A stretch of DNA of 27,366 bases from Euglena gracilis (lineage: Eukaryota; Euglenozoa; Euglenophyceae; Euglenales; Euglenaceae). Below the pieces are notes generated by a model. The model was not told the DNA's origin. It worked only from the letters and a program-made list of their open reading frames with translations, and did not search any database. Where the stretch lies: positions 1-27,366 of the forward strand of contig CAAHFI010116556.1 of NCBI GenBank assembly GCA_900893395.1. Direction: 5' to 3'. Both the position numbers and the translations under genes were made by a program. Positions 1-8,252 of this stretch are shown here, in pieces (the first letter of the stretch is position 1; every line of letters starts with the position of its first letter).

Positions 1-690
1 TTCACCCCAAGATTCATCGGACAAGGGTTGTCGTACCATACTGAGGTCCGGTACTTCAACCTACACCCCGGAACAATTTTTCACAGCAGGGCATCGGAAA
101 GAAAAATTGAGTGTCCGGCCATAGGGGATATCCCCTCGGAGAGACCCGCCCGAAGTAGTGTCAGCTGTGAAACGTGGTTTGCAGAAGTGGAATCACTCCG
201 CTCTGCAGTCCAATCACGTATCACAGAAATTCATTCCAAACAAACGGAAATCGTTTTTACAAAACTTCAACACACCTGTGTATAGTCCAGGTGACCGCGT
301 GTGGGTACGGAATAACCGCACCCGCATGCAATCTTCCAAGCTAGATCCTCTTTGGCTCGGCGCATGCGAAATTTTGGAGAGGTTAGGTAGTAGCGGGCGA
401 TATAAAGTTGCCTTGCCCAACGGGATTGAGGACGTCCACATGGACGACTTCAAACCGTACCTTAGCCCCCAGACGGAAAAGCAATCCCTGCCTATATTTC
501 AAGCCCCGTTCCAGATTACCTGAAACGGACCACTTTGTGGTCGATAAGATAATAGACCACAAGGTCGACAGGGGTGTGCACTACTGGAAAGTTCGCTGGA
601 AAGGGTATGGGCCAGAGGAGGGCACTTGGGAGCCAGCATCCAGTTTTTGTTGGATATATCCAGCAGGATTGGAAGCTGTGGAACAAGCGC
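1..690 (+). mobile_element. Ty3/gypsy chromovirus copy A, 3' end of pol (integrase tail and chromodomain)
   Basis: This is the downstream end of a chromovirus pol gene entering from the left edge. About 250-470 encodes the integrase C-terminal region, recognisable by YSPGDRVWV followed by a GPY/F-like stretch (DPLWLGACEILERL) and [10 protein letters not shown]. About 531-655 encodes a chromodomain: [11 protein letters not shown], then [10 protein letters not shown] and TWEPASSF, carrying the aromatic residues and the W..W.GY core typical of integrase-fused chromodomains. In chromoviruses this module guides integration towards particular chromatin. The frame closes soon after the chromodomain. 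The copy is a fossil with a few breaks. A clearly related stretch lies at about 23527-24035, so the window holds two copies of one family. Family and domain order are seen in sequence; the targeting role is family knowledge. Confidence 0.85.
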
Positions 691-950
691 AATAACATAG
701 ACATAAACATAAACACTTTCTGAAACGATTTCGTTTTGGAGAATGCGTGTGTTTTATGTGAATGTTTCGCGTTTATACCCCCCTGCACTTCATTATTCTC
801 TATCTTTCTCGCAGAGTCTTGATTAAGATAGAAGCCTTATTTTTTCAGTGCACCAGCACTCAAAGCGACTGACAACAAGGTTACCCTTCGTTGTCGTCGT
901 CGTTCGGGTAGCATCATGCTGCCTGGGCGCGGACCTGGACCAGGTCCACC
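691..950. other. Non-coding spacer between chromodomain and Pro/Tyr-rich frame
   Basis: No reading frame is recognisable here. The left part is AT-rich with short iterated ATAAACATAAACAC-like words after the chromodomain stop. A TATA-like word (TTATA) lies near 773, and a pyrimidine-rich stretch ending in CGCAG near 814 resembles a 3' splice site. Downstream copy B lacks this spacer: there chromodomain-related sequence passes almost directly into the Pro/Tyr-rich region. It could be leader or promoter DNA for the frame at 951, or the start of an LTR. The sequence does not decide. Confidence 0.35.
931..947. repeat. Perfect 8-bp inverted repeat just upstream of a start codon
   Basis: GGACCTGG and CCAGGTCC flank a single central A. 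The dyad ends three bases before the ATG at 951. As DNA it is a compact palindrome; in RNA it could form a short stem directly before the initiation codon. Function unknown. Confidence 0.5.
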
Positions 951-2060
951 ATGGCCGCAGCCTTCTGGCGCGCCATACCCCAGTACCCTCAGTATGCTGA
1001 GGCCCCGATTCCGGGTGCCCCATATGCTGAGAGGGTTTCAGCCCGGTATTCGCCGGCTACCAGCAGCCGGTCCGCATATGCGGTACCAGATCCATCTGCC
1101 GTCCAGCAGCCGGCACCTCAGCCACCAGCGCAGCGCAGATCGCGCCTGCCCCCGTATGCGGGAGAGATCATCTTCCGCACTACGGAGACGTTGAGCGGGC
1201 GATGCGTATGTGCGCACACCCCCCAACGGAGCCCTTTATGCAGCCCTTTGGGATGCATACTGTGCTCAGTTGTTGGTGGTAGCCAACACGGCTGTGGCTC
1301 AGTGGTGTCCCTGCGGTCAAGCCCTGATGACGGGGAGACGGTATTTCTCGTCCGCAGCCGATTCCGGCTTCGAACCCGGCGAGACCATGATGGACCTGGG
1401 CGTGTATGTGCCGCCCATGCTGCACACGCAGACGCCGGTGGGATCCACACCGTGCATATGCGTGAGCACACGCCCCCACCGGTAGGTGAGGCTGTGCATG
1501 TCCCGCCAGGGATGACGAGAATTTTTGCTCGCCCGCCCTCGCCGCAGCGAATGCCGCCGCGCGAGCCGCCAGCGGAGCAATTTGTCTCGCGGTACGCGAC
1601 GCACGCGGATTACCCGCGCGCGCACGCGTGCTCCCAGACGGACAGTCGGACGTGCCCCTGAGGCATACGTCCAACACATGTTCATGCACTGGATGCCACA
1701 AGCATCATCGGTCGCCCCTGTCCTGGCGTTGAGCCACAGAGACAGGCGGAGCCCATAGTGGTGAGGATGAACTCCCCACCGCGAGGCAGCCGACCGACCA
1801 GTGCAGTTCCTGTCCAGGCTGGGGATATCCCCCGTCGGCAGGAGACTCCCTACTATCACATGGCACCTCCGGGAACCGAGCAGGATGAGCTTGCTCGGCA
1901 CTTCCTGCAGGATCCAGTATTCGCGTCTGAAGAGCACCGGACGAGGTATTACGCCTCTCTGGCTGCCCTTCAGGGTCGTGGATACACCCCTACCATCCGT
2001 ACCAGCCGCAGCTGCGGGTGGCACCCCGGTATTACCCGGTGAGCCCCCGGCAGGTGTACC
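951..2060 (+). pseudogene. Decayed Pro/Tyr-rich reading frame of unknown function, copy 1
   Basis: The ATG at 951 sits in a near-ideal vertebrate-style start context (CCACCATGG). The first 80 or so codons are rich in Pro, Ala, Tyr and Gln (IPQYPQYAEAPIPGAPY; SAYAVPDPSAVQQPAP). Further on, several frames hold protein-like stretches also found in the copy at 24050-25050, including ALWDAYCAQLLVVA, QWCPCGQ, MMDLGVYVPPML and RTRYYASLAAL. Differences between copies often fall at third codon positions (CAG/CAA, TGC/TGT, CGG/CGT, CCG/CCA), suggesting past selection on a protein. No long single frame survives, so it is broken. It lies between a chromodomain and a candidate primer-binding site, so it could be an extra ORF of the chromovirus, part of a long LTR, or a captured host gene. 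I do not recognise the family. Confidence 0.45.
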
Positions 2061-2153
2061 AGGCGTATGCTTCTGTCCCCTTCCGTTGAGGAAGTTAGGA
2101 TGGAAGCAGATCCTATTAGGATTTCCTAATGGGTGCCCCTTCTCTCTCCACAG
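2039..2153 (+). other. Candidate 115-nt spliceosomal intron
   Basis: The stretch begins GTGAGC after ACCCG, contains CTAAT at 2126-2130 as a possible branch point, and ends with a pyrimidine-rich run and CACAG 23 nt later. The layout resembles short introns of fungi and other microbial eukaryotes. The donor is also present in the related copy near 25034. This is inference from signals only. Confidence 0.3.
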
Positions 2154-2362
2154 GTGGTATTCTTCTTTATACCTTTTCCTTCCTTTCCGGACCGGACTTG
2201 GTTATCCAGTCCGTCCCCCTGCATTGCTCCGTGCTTTGCTTCTTGGGAAGTGGGAAAAGGGATTTCTGTTACTCTGATTTTCAGTTCCCAAGTAGGTGCG
2301 CCAAGGCGAAAGCGAAGGCTTTTGGGAATTGGGAAAGGGGAATTGGGAATCAGACGTACACT
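2154..2362. other. Intergenic stretch, possibly the end of the copy B 5' LTR
   Basis: No gene is visible. The sequence is pyrimidine-rich at first (CTTTCC, CTTCCTTTCC) and then purine-rich with iterated GGGAATTGGGAA-like words. It ends CGTACA directly before CT plus the first TGGTAGCAGA, as expected if an LTR ended in CA at 2360. The matching 3' LTR could not be identified downstream, so the LTR start is unknown. Confidence 0.3.
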
Positions 2363-2389
2363 TGGTAGCAGATTAGGTTACGATCCTAC
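2363..2389 (+). promoter_or_regulatory. Initiator-tRNA-Met-like primer-binding site, first copy
   Basis: TGGTAGCAGA is the complement of the ...TCTGCTACCA 3' end of eukaryotic initiator tRNA-Met, the commonest primer for Ty3/gypsy reverse transcription. CGATCC follows at about the position expected for the complement of the T-loop (GGATCG). It lies two bases after TACA, a plausible LTR end, and 250 bp before the gag-like ATG at 2641. Confidence 0.5.
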
Positions 2390-2409
2390 ACATACTTCAC
2401 AGAAAGAAA

Positions 2410-2433
2410 GCTACCAGGTTTACACTTGGTAGC
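2410..2433 (+). repeat. Inverted repeat pairing GCTACCA with the second primer-binding site
   Basis: GCTACCA (2410-2416) is the exact reverse complement of TGGTAGC (2427-2433), with a 10-nt spacer. An RNA stem here would hide the first seven bases of the second primer-binding site. Confidence 0.45.
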
Positions 2434-2451
2434 AGATTGGTTCGATCCTAC
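2427..2451 (+). promoter_or_regulatory. Initiator-tRNA-Met-like primer-binding site, second copy
   Basis: TGGTAGCAGATTGG followed by TTCGATCC repeats the 2363 site 64 bp downstream. TACACT precedes both, so this is a short tandem duplication of the LTR-end/primer-site junction. Either copy could have been the working site. Confidence 0.5.
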
Positions 2452-2640
2452 GCTGACTGGCAGCGGAGAGCCCCTGCACCGTTATTACACGGTCGCAGCG
2501 TCAGCTCCCGGCTTCTAGTCAACGTCTAAGCAGACGAGCAGGCTCCGGAAGGTTCTGTACGGTATTACCCGTTACAGCCCCTCTGGTGCCAGCACAACTG
2601 CTTAGTTTTGTGGGTTTTTGCTGTTTTTGTCATCAGAAAG
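2452..2640. other. Leader region before gag, no gene seen
   Basis: This 190-bp stretch lies between the second primer-binding site and the first gag-like ATG. It ends in a T-rich run and CATCAG, which could act as a 3' splice site four bases before the ATG. Nothing else is recognisable. Confidence 0.35.
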
Positions 2641-5545
2641 ATGCAAAGCACAGGCCCCAACCATCAATTCAACTATGCCTTATTACAGGCATCATTGCAA
2701 GACATTGACCAAGAAAATGGGGATTGGAAGCTTTTTGTGAAAGTGCTTCCAGTTCCCACGCCGATGAGGCACAATTGATTCAATTGTCACAATTGCAACA
2801 CTTGTCATCATTGACAGTGGTCGGCGATGAGCCCTCCACATCATTGGCTTCAGAGGCTAATGCGGCCTCTTCCGCACTCACCTTGCCACAACGGGGGTAT
2901 TCGCCTCTGTCTGCGGCAATGGTGCAGCTGCACACACCGGAGAGACCCGTGGTGATTCCGCCACCGGGCTTCTCTGGTGATGGTGGGCTAGAAACCCCGT
3001 GTTTCTTTCAACCCCCACCGGCTCTTCCACCGGCAAGCCCTTACAGAGCTTTGCCACCACCACCCGATATCGGGTGCTATCCCGCACTACCTTGGCAACC
3101 GGAGACTCGCCTCGTGGTGCCGGAATTCTCCGGTACATCCCAACCCATGGATGACTATGGGAAGGGCACTGGTGAGCTCCTCACTGCTGAGGATGTGCAG
3201 GATATTGTTGCTCGGCTTCCAGGGGATCACCCCTTGTGAGGCAGTTCAACCATGTGCAACAATGCGTTGCAGAGTGTGCAACCGCATTGAACAAAGTGCT
3301 TCAGTTTGATGAGGACAACCAGAAACATGTCTTCACCAAGCTGGAACACTGCTGGAATTACTTGCAGGAAGTTGGCAGATATTGCCAGAGGAATTTCGAA
3401 AGTGCGGGTATTGACCTTGCAAACTTTCGGGAAACCTTTGACAGAATATGCCAACAGCTCCCGCAAAACTTCCGGCAAATTAGTGAATGCATGCATGAAG
3501 CGGAAACGCGGAATGACTCCAAGTTTCTGCACTTGCATGGCTCACTACAACAGTTATCGGGACAAATGGAGTCCTGTTCATCTGCGTTGTTGCATTTGCA
3601 ACAACAGTTGCATGCACGAGATTCCTCGTCTGCAACATCCAGCAGTGGTGGATTTGTGTCTATGGACCATTTCACCACATTGTCCGCAACTTTCCATGAA
3701 TCGCAACACCGCATTATGCAGTTGTGCGATGAAACGGAAAAGTTTCGGCAATTCCAGTCACAAGCCAACGAGAATTTTGCTCCCCACACGTATGTGCGGC
3801 AGTTGGAGGAGCGACTTTCCCGTTTGGAGCAGAAAACCTGCTATTGTGACGCGAATCGGTTGGATTATCCAATCTGAGCGCGAAAGTCGCGGAAATGGCA
3901 CAACGGCAGGATTCCCTGCAGTTGCAGTTGCAATCCGACATTGGCGGGATTAACTCGGCCATTGCGGGTTTGCAACAAAGCTATTCTGCACTTTCCCACC
4001 GAGTTCCGGACATTAGCGGTATTCAGACTGCTATTGGGGAACTCCAGACCCGGTATGCATCGGTGTCTACCAAAGTAACGGAAATGCAGTCTCTACCTGC
4101 AGGTTCCAGTTCTCGGATTACCGAGAACCCTGATTTCAAGGCATTTTATGACAAAATGCTCACTAACAATCAGGAAACCTTGCAAGATTTCTGCAACAGC
4201 CTATTACGGCTTGAGGAATCGGTGAATCGGAATGCCCGATCCACGCAAAGTGAGATTACCAGGTTGGATGAGCGAATTTCCGCGTTGTTGGATAACCACA
4301 ACCTGGAAATTTGCCCATGGGTACCACAACCGTGTTGTCGGATAACCCTGCACCGGTTGCACCCACCACCACACCAACCAAGGTGACATCACCTTTGCAG
4401 ATTCTCTCAAATGCTGTAAAAGCATTAATGGGACAACTCCAATTATTGGATAAGTCTCACGGGAAACTTGTCCAAGATGTTACCGGAATTTCCGAAAGGA
4501 TTCCGCACTTGGATGACTTTTCCCGTTACCGCAAGCGTATTCGCGCTTTGGAGGATGAAGTTGACCGTATTTGCGGCCAACTCCAACTCGTTGAGCATTT
4601 GGAGCAAAGTGTGCATGACTTGTCTGTGGGTTTGGATAATGTGTCCAACCAACAGCGGTTTCACACCGCAATTCGGCAGTATGCATTGCCGAAGATGCGC
4701 CAAATGTTCCAGAGTCGCGTTTTCATAACCCGGCTCTGGGTGCACATGCACCACCACCACCCGTGTCCCGAGTGTCACAATCCGCGATTCCGCGAATTGT
4801 GCCACCATTGGCCTTGTCCACAACCCAAACCAGTTTTCGGATGAATTTCCCATTACGGGAACCGAATTCGCGGAAAAACGGCGATTCCGCCAAGTCTCCA
4901 CCAAGAAATCCATCATTCCATGCTTGTGCGTGGAATGAGCCAAACCCGTACACCGGGAGTGGGTCACATGTTGCATGCGCGACATACCCCCACACCGGAG
5001 AGTCTCCCCAGTACGGGTGACCAACAGGGTTTGCGACCGGATTTCCGGTACCAGGATTCACCTTCACCAGAAATTTCGCGATTCCGACAAGAATCCGGAA
5101 AGATACGCTTGGTGCTCGAGCGTACCGGGCCCGAATCCACGGAATACCACGAGGGCCAACGGGTTTTTCAGAAAGACTTCAAGGGCACCATCGCAATCGC
5201 GAATAAGGTGAAACCCCAGGGGATGGTGATCCAACCACATGGAGACAGTTTTTCCGGGCTGGGAGTACTACTGGGCATGAAAGGGCCAACCCAGGACACA
5301 AAACCGGAGGTGATCAAATGGAATTCATCGATTGCCTCCCAAGGGATGAAAAGGAGCGCGCGCAACAACTTGTCATTCGCTACCGCGTTTCCTTTGATGA
5401 CCTGGTGGAGCAATACGCTTCCACCAGTTCAAGTTTGGTCGCTAGGATTATCTGGAGACCACGTGGCGGCAATGCGCCCCACCCGATCGGAAGTGGAAGT
5501 CCATTCACCTTTGGTATGCCAAATGGTTGGGACTTGCCGCTGAAG
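2641..5545 (+). pseudogene. gag: Chromovirus copy B gag region with long coiled-coil part (fossil)
   Basis: A run of plus-strand coding sequence starts with an ATG at 2641 and is interrupted at its right end by the insertion at 5546. The early part is Pro-rich (PERPVVIPPPGFSGDGG). It is followed by several hundred codons with heptad-like spacing and repeated Gln/Leu patterns (LHGSLQQLSGQMESC, LRLEESVNRNARSTQ, YRKRIRALEDEVDRICGQL), which predict extended coiled coil. The end looks capsid-like (RDEKERAQQLVIRYRVSF, DDLVEQYAS). Gag forms the particle in Ty3/gypsy elements. The assignment rests on position (after a primer-binding site, before pol) and character, not on a clear family motif. The region is broken, with roughly half a dozen interruptions. 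A coiled-coil part this long is unusual for gag, so another structural protein or a captured gene remains possible. Confidence 0.5.
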
Positions 5546-5793
5546 TGTGAGGGCGGGGCCCTGGCCCAGATGGCCTTTTCCTTGGCATTGCAATCTCCAA
5601 TCTGGACTTTTTCAGTGATATCTGAACTTGTCCAAAACTTGATCTTTTCTGCCTTCCAACCTTCCCAGATCACTGGCAATAAGATGAAAACAGTACTGAA
5701 ACTCCACGCAAACAGTACATGACCCTTGCCACCTGCAAAGTAAGGCAGCAGGATTCAAATTTAAATTAGGATCTGCGCGAACCTACACCCCCT
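5546..5793 (+). repeat. 248-bp direct repeat, left copy
   Basis: Nearly identical to 6645-6893, with about four or five differences by eye, including one extra G in the right copy. Both copies begin TGTGAGGGCGGG and end near AACCT(A/C)CACCCCC. On the minus strand both encode the same peptide stretch (VIWEGWKA, then KIKFWTSSDITEKVQ). Outside the repeat the two flanks are unrelated. Confidence 0.85.
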
Positions 5794-6338
5794 GCTTCAA
5801 GACCTTGTCAACGACAAGGTCACACAACACCGTAGGCCAGTGAGCGCTGGGACCCCCGGGTGTCGTTGGGGTGACCTTGCCATCATTGATGCCTCAATGA
5901 CAGAAAAGGAATCAACCGCCCAGGGCATCCCCCCAGAGCCTTTGGAAAAACTGTCGCAAACTGGTCCTTCCCCCCTTTTTCGACCAGCTTGCCACAGTAA
6001 TCCCCAAAGGGTAGGGAGATGGACAACAAACAAACAAAACGGGAGAGAATTGTGATTCGGAGGGGAAAAATTACAAAGCAGAAGTGCAAAGCGAACTGAC
6101 GCGATTGTCCACAGCCAAGTCCAATTACCACCACCTCAACGCCAAATCACACACGGCGGAGGGTTTCTGCGTAAACGCTCGGATAACCCACAACCAGAGG
6201 GGCAGCAGCCAGCGGCATTGCCACAGCCGTACGCGGCGATGACCACATTCGACCACCAGTAATTGAAATTGCGCGGCCATCCACAGCCACAGCAGCAGCA
6301 GCCTGCAATGTGAAATCTTCCCACGAATCTGTCAAATC
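5794..6338. other. Spacer between the 248-bp repeats, no gene recognised
   Basis: No assignable product. It opens with a perfect 9-bp inverted repeat (5801-5821). An open plus-strand stretch at about 5840-6055 is not recognisable. From 6120 to 6310 the sequence is rich in CAC/CAG/CAA words, including a short CAGCAGCAGCAG run near 6290 that reads as a Gln-rich low-complexity tract. Confidence 0.35.
5801..5821. repeat. Perfect 9-bp inverted repeat
   Basis: GACCTTGTC (5801-5809) and GACAAGGTC (5813-5821) are exact reverse complements separated by AAC. It lies eight bases beyond the left 248-bp repeat. Role unknown. Confidence 0.6.
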
Positions 6339-6832
6339 TTACTCCTGCTGGCGGCTGGCGGCTGCAATCTGCTGCCGCCTCCTCCGTCTCTGGAGTGTTC
6401 TGGGCTTGGGCTTGACTCCATCTGTCTGAACTTCCCTGTCCACAGTGGTAATCCCAGATGATGATTCCAATCTTGGAGATTGTGATGCCACAGGCATGGC
6501 CATGTCAGACACATCCTTTGACATTTTCTCTCCTTTCAGACTTGACTTCTGAGGTTTGCTGGCCGGATTCCAATTGCTCTTCTCTGCCATTGGCCCCCTT
6601 GGTGGCAATCTTGGCTTGTCTGTTTGTACGGGAGGTGTACTGTTTGTGAGGGCGGGGGCCCTGGCCCAGATGGCCTTTTCCTTGGCATTGCAATCTCCAA
6701 TCTGGACTTTTTCAGTGATATCTGAACTTGTCCAAAACTTGATCTTTCCTGCCTTCCAACCTTCCCAGATCACTGGCAATAAGATGAAAACAGTACTGAA
6801 ACTCCACGCAAACTGTACATGACCCTTGCCAC
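6339..6832 (-). pseudogene. Minus-strand candidate exon encoding a basic, disordered protein of unknown family
   Basis: On the minus strand a pyrimidine-rich run ending in TTTGCAG (AG at 6834-6833) looks like a 3' splice site. Downstream the frame stays open for about 160 codons to a TAA at 6341-6339. It begins with GGKGHVQFAWSFS, continues through VIWEGWKAGKIKFW and VQIGDCNAKEKAIWARAP, becomes Pro/Ser/Lys-rich, and ends with an Arg cluster (LQRRRRRQQ) that could be a nuclear signal. The first part lies in the 248-bp direct repeat, so the left copy carries a truncated version with the same splice-site-like end. No family is recognised. It could be a captured host exon or part of another mobile element; no initiating ATG is visible. 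Confidence 0.35.
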
Positions 6833-6893
6833 CTGCAAAGTAAGGCAGCAGGATTCAAATTTAAATTAGGATCTGCGCGAACCTCCACCCCCC
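6645..6893 (+). repeat. 248-bp direct repeat, right copy
   Basis: Partner of 5546-5793. It directly abuts the first array LTR at 6894. TG at the start and CA near the end (6886-6887) would allow an LTR reading, but no purine tract precedes it and no primer site follows the left copy. It is therefore annotated only as a direct repeat. Confidence 0.85.
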
Positions 6894-6975
6894 TGTGAGC
6901 GCGGGCCAGATTTGAGATTTATTTTGGTAAGAGATGCCAGCAGAAATTAGGCATTGCCTCACAGAGATTTTGGGG

Positions 6976-7011
6976 AATTACATTTTTCACAGGCAAGCTG
7001 GCAAACAGTGT
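6976..7011 (+). promoter_or_regulatory. Candidate LTR promoter and transcript start
   Basis: An AT-rich word (AATTACATTTTT, 6976-6987) lies about 30 bp before TACAAGTTTG at 7011. If the element is self-primed, the transcript should start at or next to 7011, giving a U3 of about 117 bp. Indirect inference. Confidence 0.3.
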
Positions 7012-7181
7012 ACAAGTTTGCGTGGGACTCTGAACTGGATTCAAAGTATCAAGTCTTGTCTTCTGGGGTGCTGTGTGGGGAAGTTTGGGAAGAAGACCCC
7101 TGAAGGCTGAAAAGTTGGAATTGGCCAGAAGTCTGATGTGGTGAAATTATCTGGACACACTGGACCATCCCCCAACTTGCA

Positions 7182-7191
7182 CAAACTTGTA
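7182..7191 (+). promoter_or_regulatory. Self-priming primer-binding site (unit 1)
   Basis: CAAACTTGTA starts at the first base after the LTR end and is the exact reverse complement of TACAAGTTTG at 7011-7020 in the same LTR. Tf1/sushi-type elements prime reverse transcription by annealing the transcript's own 5' end just downstream of the LTR. The site is intact in all ten units that retain this segment (all but unit 3). Confidence 0.6.
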
Positions 7192-7554
7192 TGAGATTTG
7201 CAGTGCAGAAAAGCCCCGTACAAACGTACCTGTGGAGCCGGGGACACTCAGAAGTGAAAAGGCATGGAAGTGGCGGCCAGCTCAGCAGCAGAAGGGGGAC
7301 AAGGCAGAGGAAGGCACAGTTGGCACACAGTGAGATGCTGTGTTGGGCCACCATGATCAACTCTCCAGATCAAGCTAGCAGCGGGTGATCCTGGAGTTGG
7401 TGCTGCTGTGGGTCTTGGTTGGAGCCTGGGCTGAAGGACAGACGAATGTCAATCACAGCCCGCCATCATCATCAATAATCTATCTCAATCTCCAAAATGT
7501 CTGTCAAGATGTCATTTCAGGGTCAAGTTCAAGTCAAGATGTCAAGTTCAATTT

Positions 7555-7750
7555 CAAGATCCCAAGGAATCTGTGGTGGAAGAAAGTTGTCATGTCAAGA
7601 TTTCAATTTCCCAAGGTCAATCTGTGAAGGAGTTCTGTCATCATTTCCAAGATTCAAGTTCCCAAGGTCAATCTGTGGAGGATCCAAGGTGTGATGTCCA
7701 AGATTTCAAGTTCCCAAGTTCAAGATGTCAAGTTTCAACGTCATTGGTCA
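7555..7750 (+). repeat. 52-bp subrepeats inside each unit (unit 1 shown)
   Basis: Copies begin CAAGAT at 7555 (short, 41 bp), 7596, 7648 and 7699, with shared words TTCCCAAGGTCAA and TCTGTGGAGGA. The zone is rich in TCAAG and AAGTTC. Unit 8 has lost about one copy, as expected from slippage or unequal exchange. Confidence 0.6.
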
Positions 7751-7988
7751 AGTTCCCCCTGGAGATTTCGGCGCGAGGAGCCTGACCTCGTAAAAAACAG
7801 TGATCAGGGTTGTGCAACAGCCCTACAAATGCACATCTGGTGACATCTTCGAGTTCGTCACCTGTTGCTGCTGTGATGGCTGTGGTGTGTGCCGCCTCCC
7901 CGTTCGGTGCTGGGCCGCTTCAAGGGGGCTCTGCTCCGGTTTGGCTCGGCGGGGGTCGCCGAAGCCCCGGCTGGACCCCATGGGGGGT

Positions 7989-8018
7989 CATGTTGTACGG
8001 GGTAGGTCGTACGACATG
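7989..8018 (+). repeat. Conserved 11-bp hairpin in every unit (unit 1 shown)
   Basis: CATGTTGTACG (7989-7999) pairs with CGTACGACATG (8008-8018) around an 8-nt loop, with ten Watson-Crick pairs and one G-U pair. Both arms recur in all eleven units, with one extra T in unit 4. A packaging or dimerisation element is possible but unproven. Confidence 0.6.
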
Positions 8019-8233
8019 GCTCTCTAAGGTGGAAAGGCTGGGGTGGAGGTAGGCGGGCCCCACATGGTATTTATCTGTGGATTTGGACATGTTTACGATT
8101 ATCTGTGGATTCGAAGATTTGGCAATTTAAATTCGAGAACCGCCATTCGTCACTTTCCATGTCGCTGCTGCGTGTGTGTGTGTGTGTGTTGAATTTTTAT
8201 CTCCGGCCCGCTCATTTTTTACTTCCGTTTTGG

Positions 8234-8252
8234 ACAATTGCCTGGCAATTGT
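8234..8252 (+). repeat. Palindrome upstream of the purine tract (unit 1 shown)
   Basis: ACAATTGCC and GGCAATTGT flank a single T. It ends 14 bp before the next LTR, next to the purine tract at 8253-8266, and recurs before each LTR. In unit 4 the left arm is one base shorter and the tract behind it is lost. Confidence 0.6.

Noticed and set aside
1118-2024. Long minus-strand frames opposite the Pro/Tyr-rich region
   Set aside because: They are Arg/Ala/Gly-rich mirror frames of GC-rich coding DNA, and the conserved peptides and third-position differences between copies lie on the plus strand.
2363-2451. A tRNA gene or tRNA-derived SINE
   Set aside because: Only the complement of a tRNA 3' end is present. 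No cloverleaf, A box at proper spacing or anticodon arm can be drawn.
5546-6893. The 248-bp direct repeats as an LTR pair
   Set aside because: TG and CA ends are possible, but no primer site follows the left copy, no purine tract precedes the right copy and no target duplication brackets them. The minus-strand frame also runs from the repeat into the spacer.
7231-7252. TGGAGCCGGGG as a tRNA primer-binding site of the array element
   Set aside because: It lies about 50 bp after the LTR end, does not extend into a convincing tRNA 3' end and is lost in units 9-11, whereas the self-complementary site at the LTR edge is kept.
7041-7360. Minus-strand open frames repeated in every unit
   Set aside because: They cross the LTR boundary, vary in length with single-base differences between units and have no recognisable domain. 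They are shadows of the repeat.
7385-7627. Signal-peptide-like frame (LELVLLWVLVGAWAEGQ) recurring in array units, up to 205 codons in unit 11
   Set aside because: It begins at GTG, its downstream frame changes from unit to unit through small length differences, and it spans the non-coding subrepeat zone. It looks like chance hydrophobicity in repeated DNA.
8171-8190. GT tract as a regulatory element
   Set aside because: Its length and interruptions vary freely between units, as expected of an ordinary microsatellite. It was used only as a marker of unit relationships.
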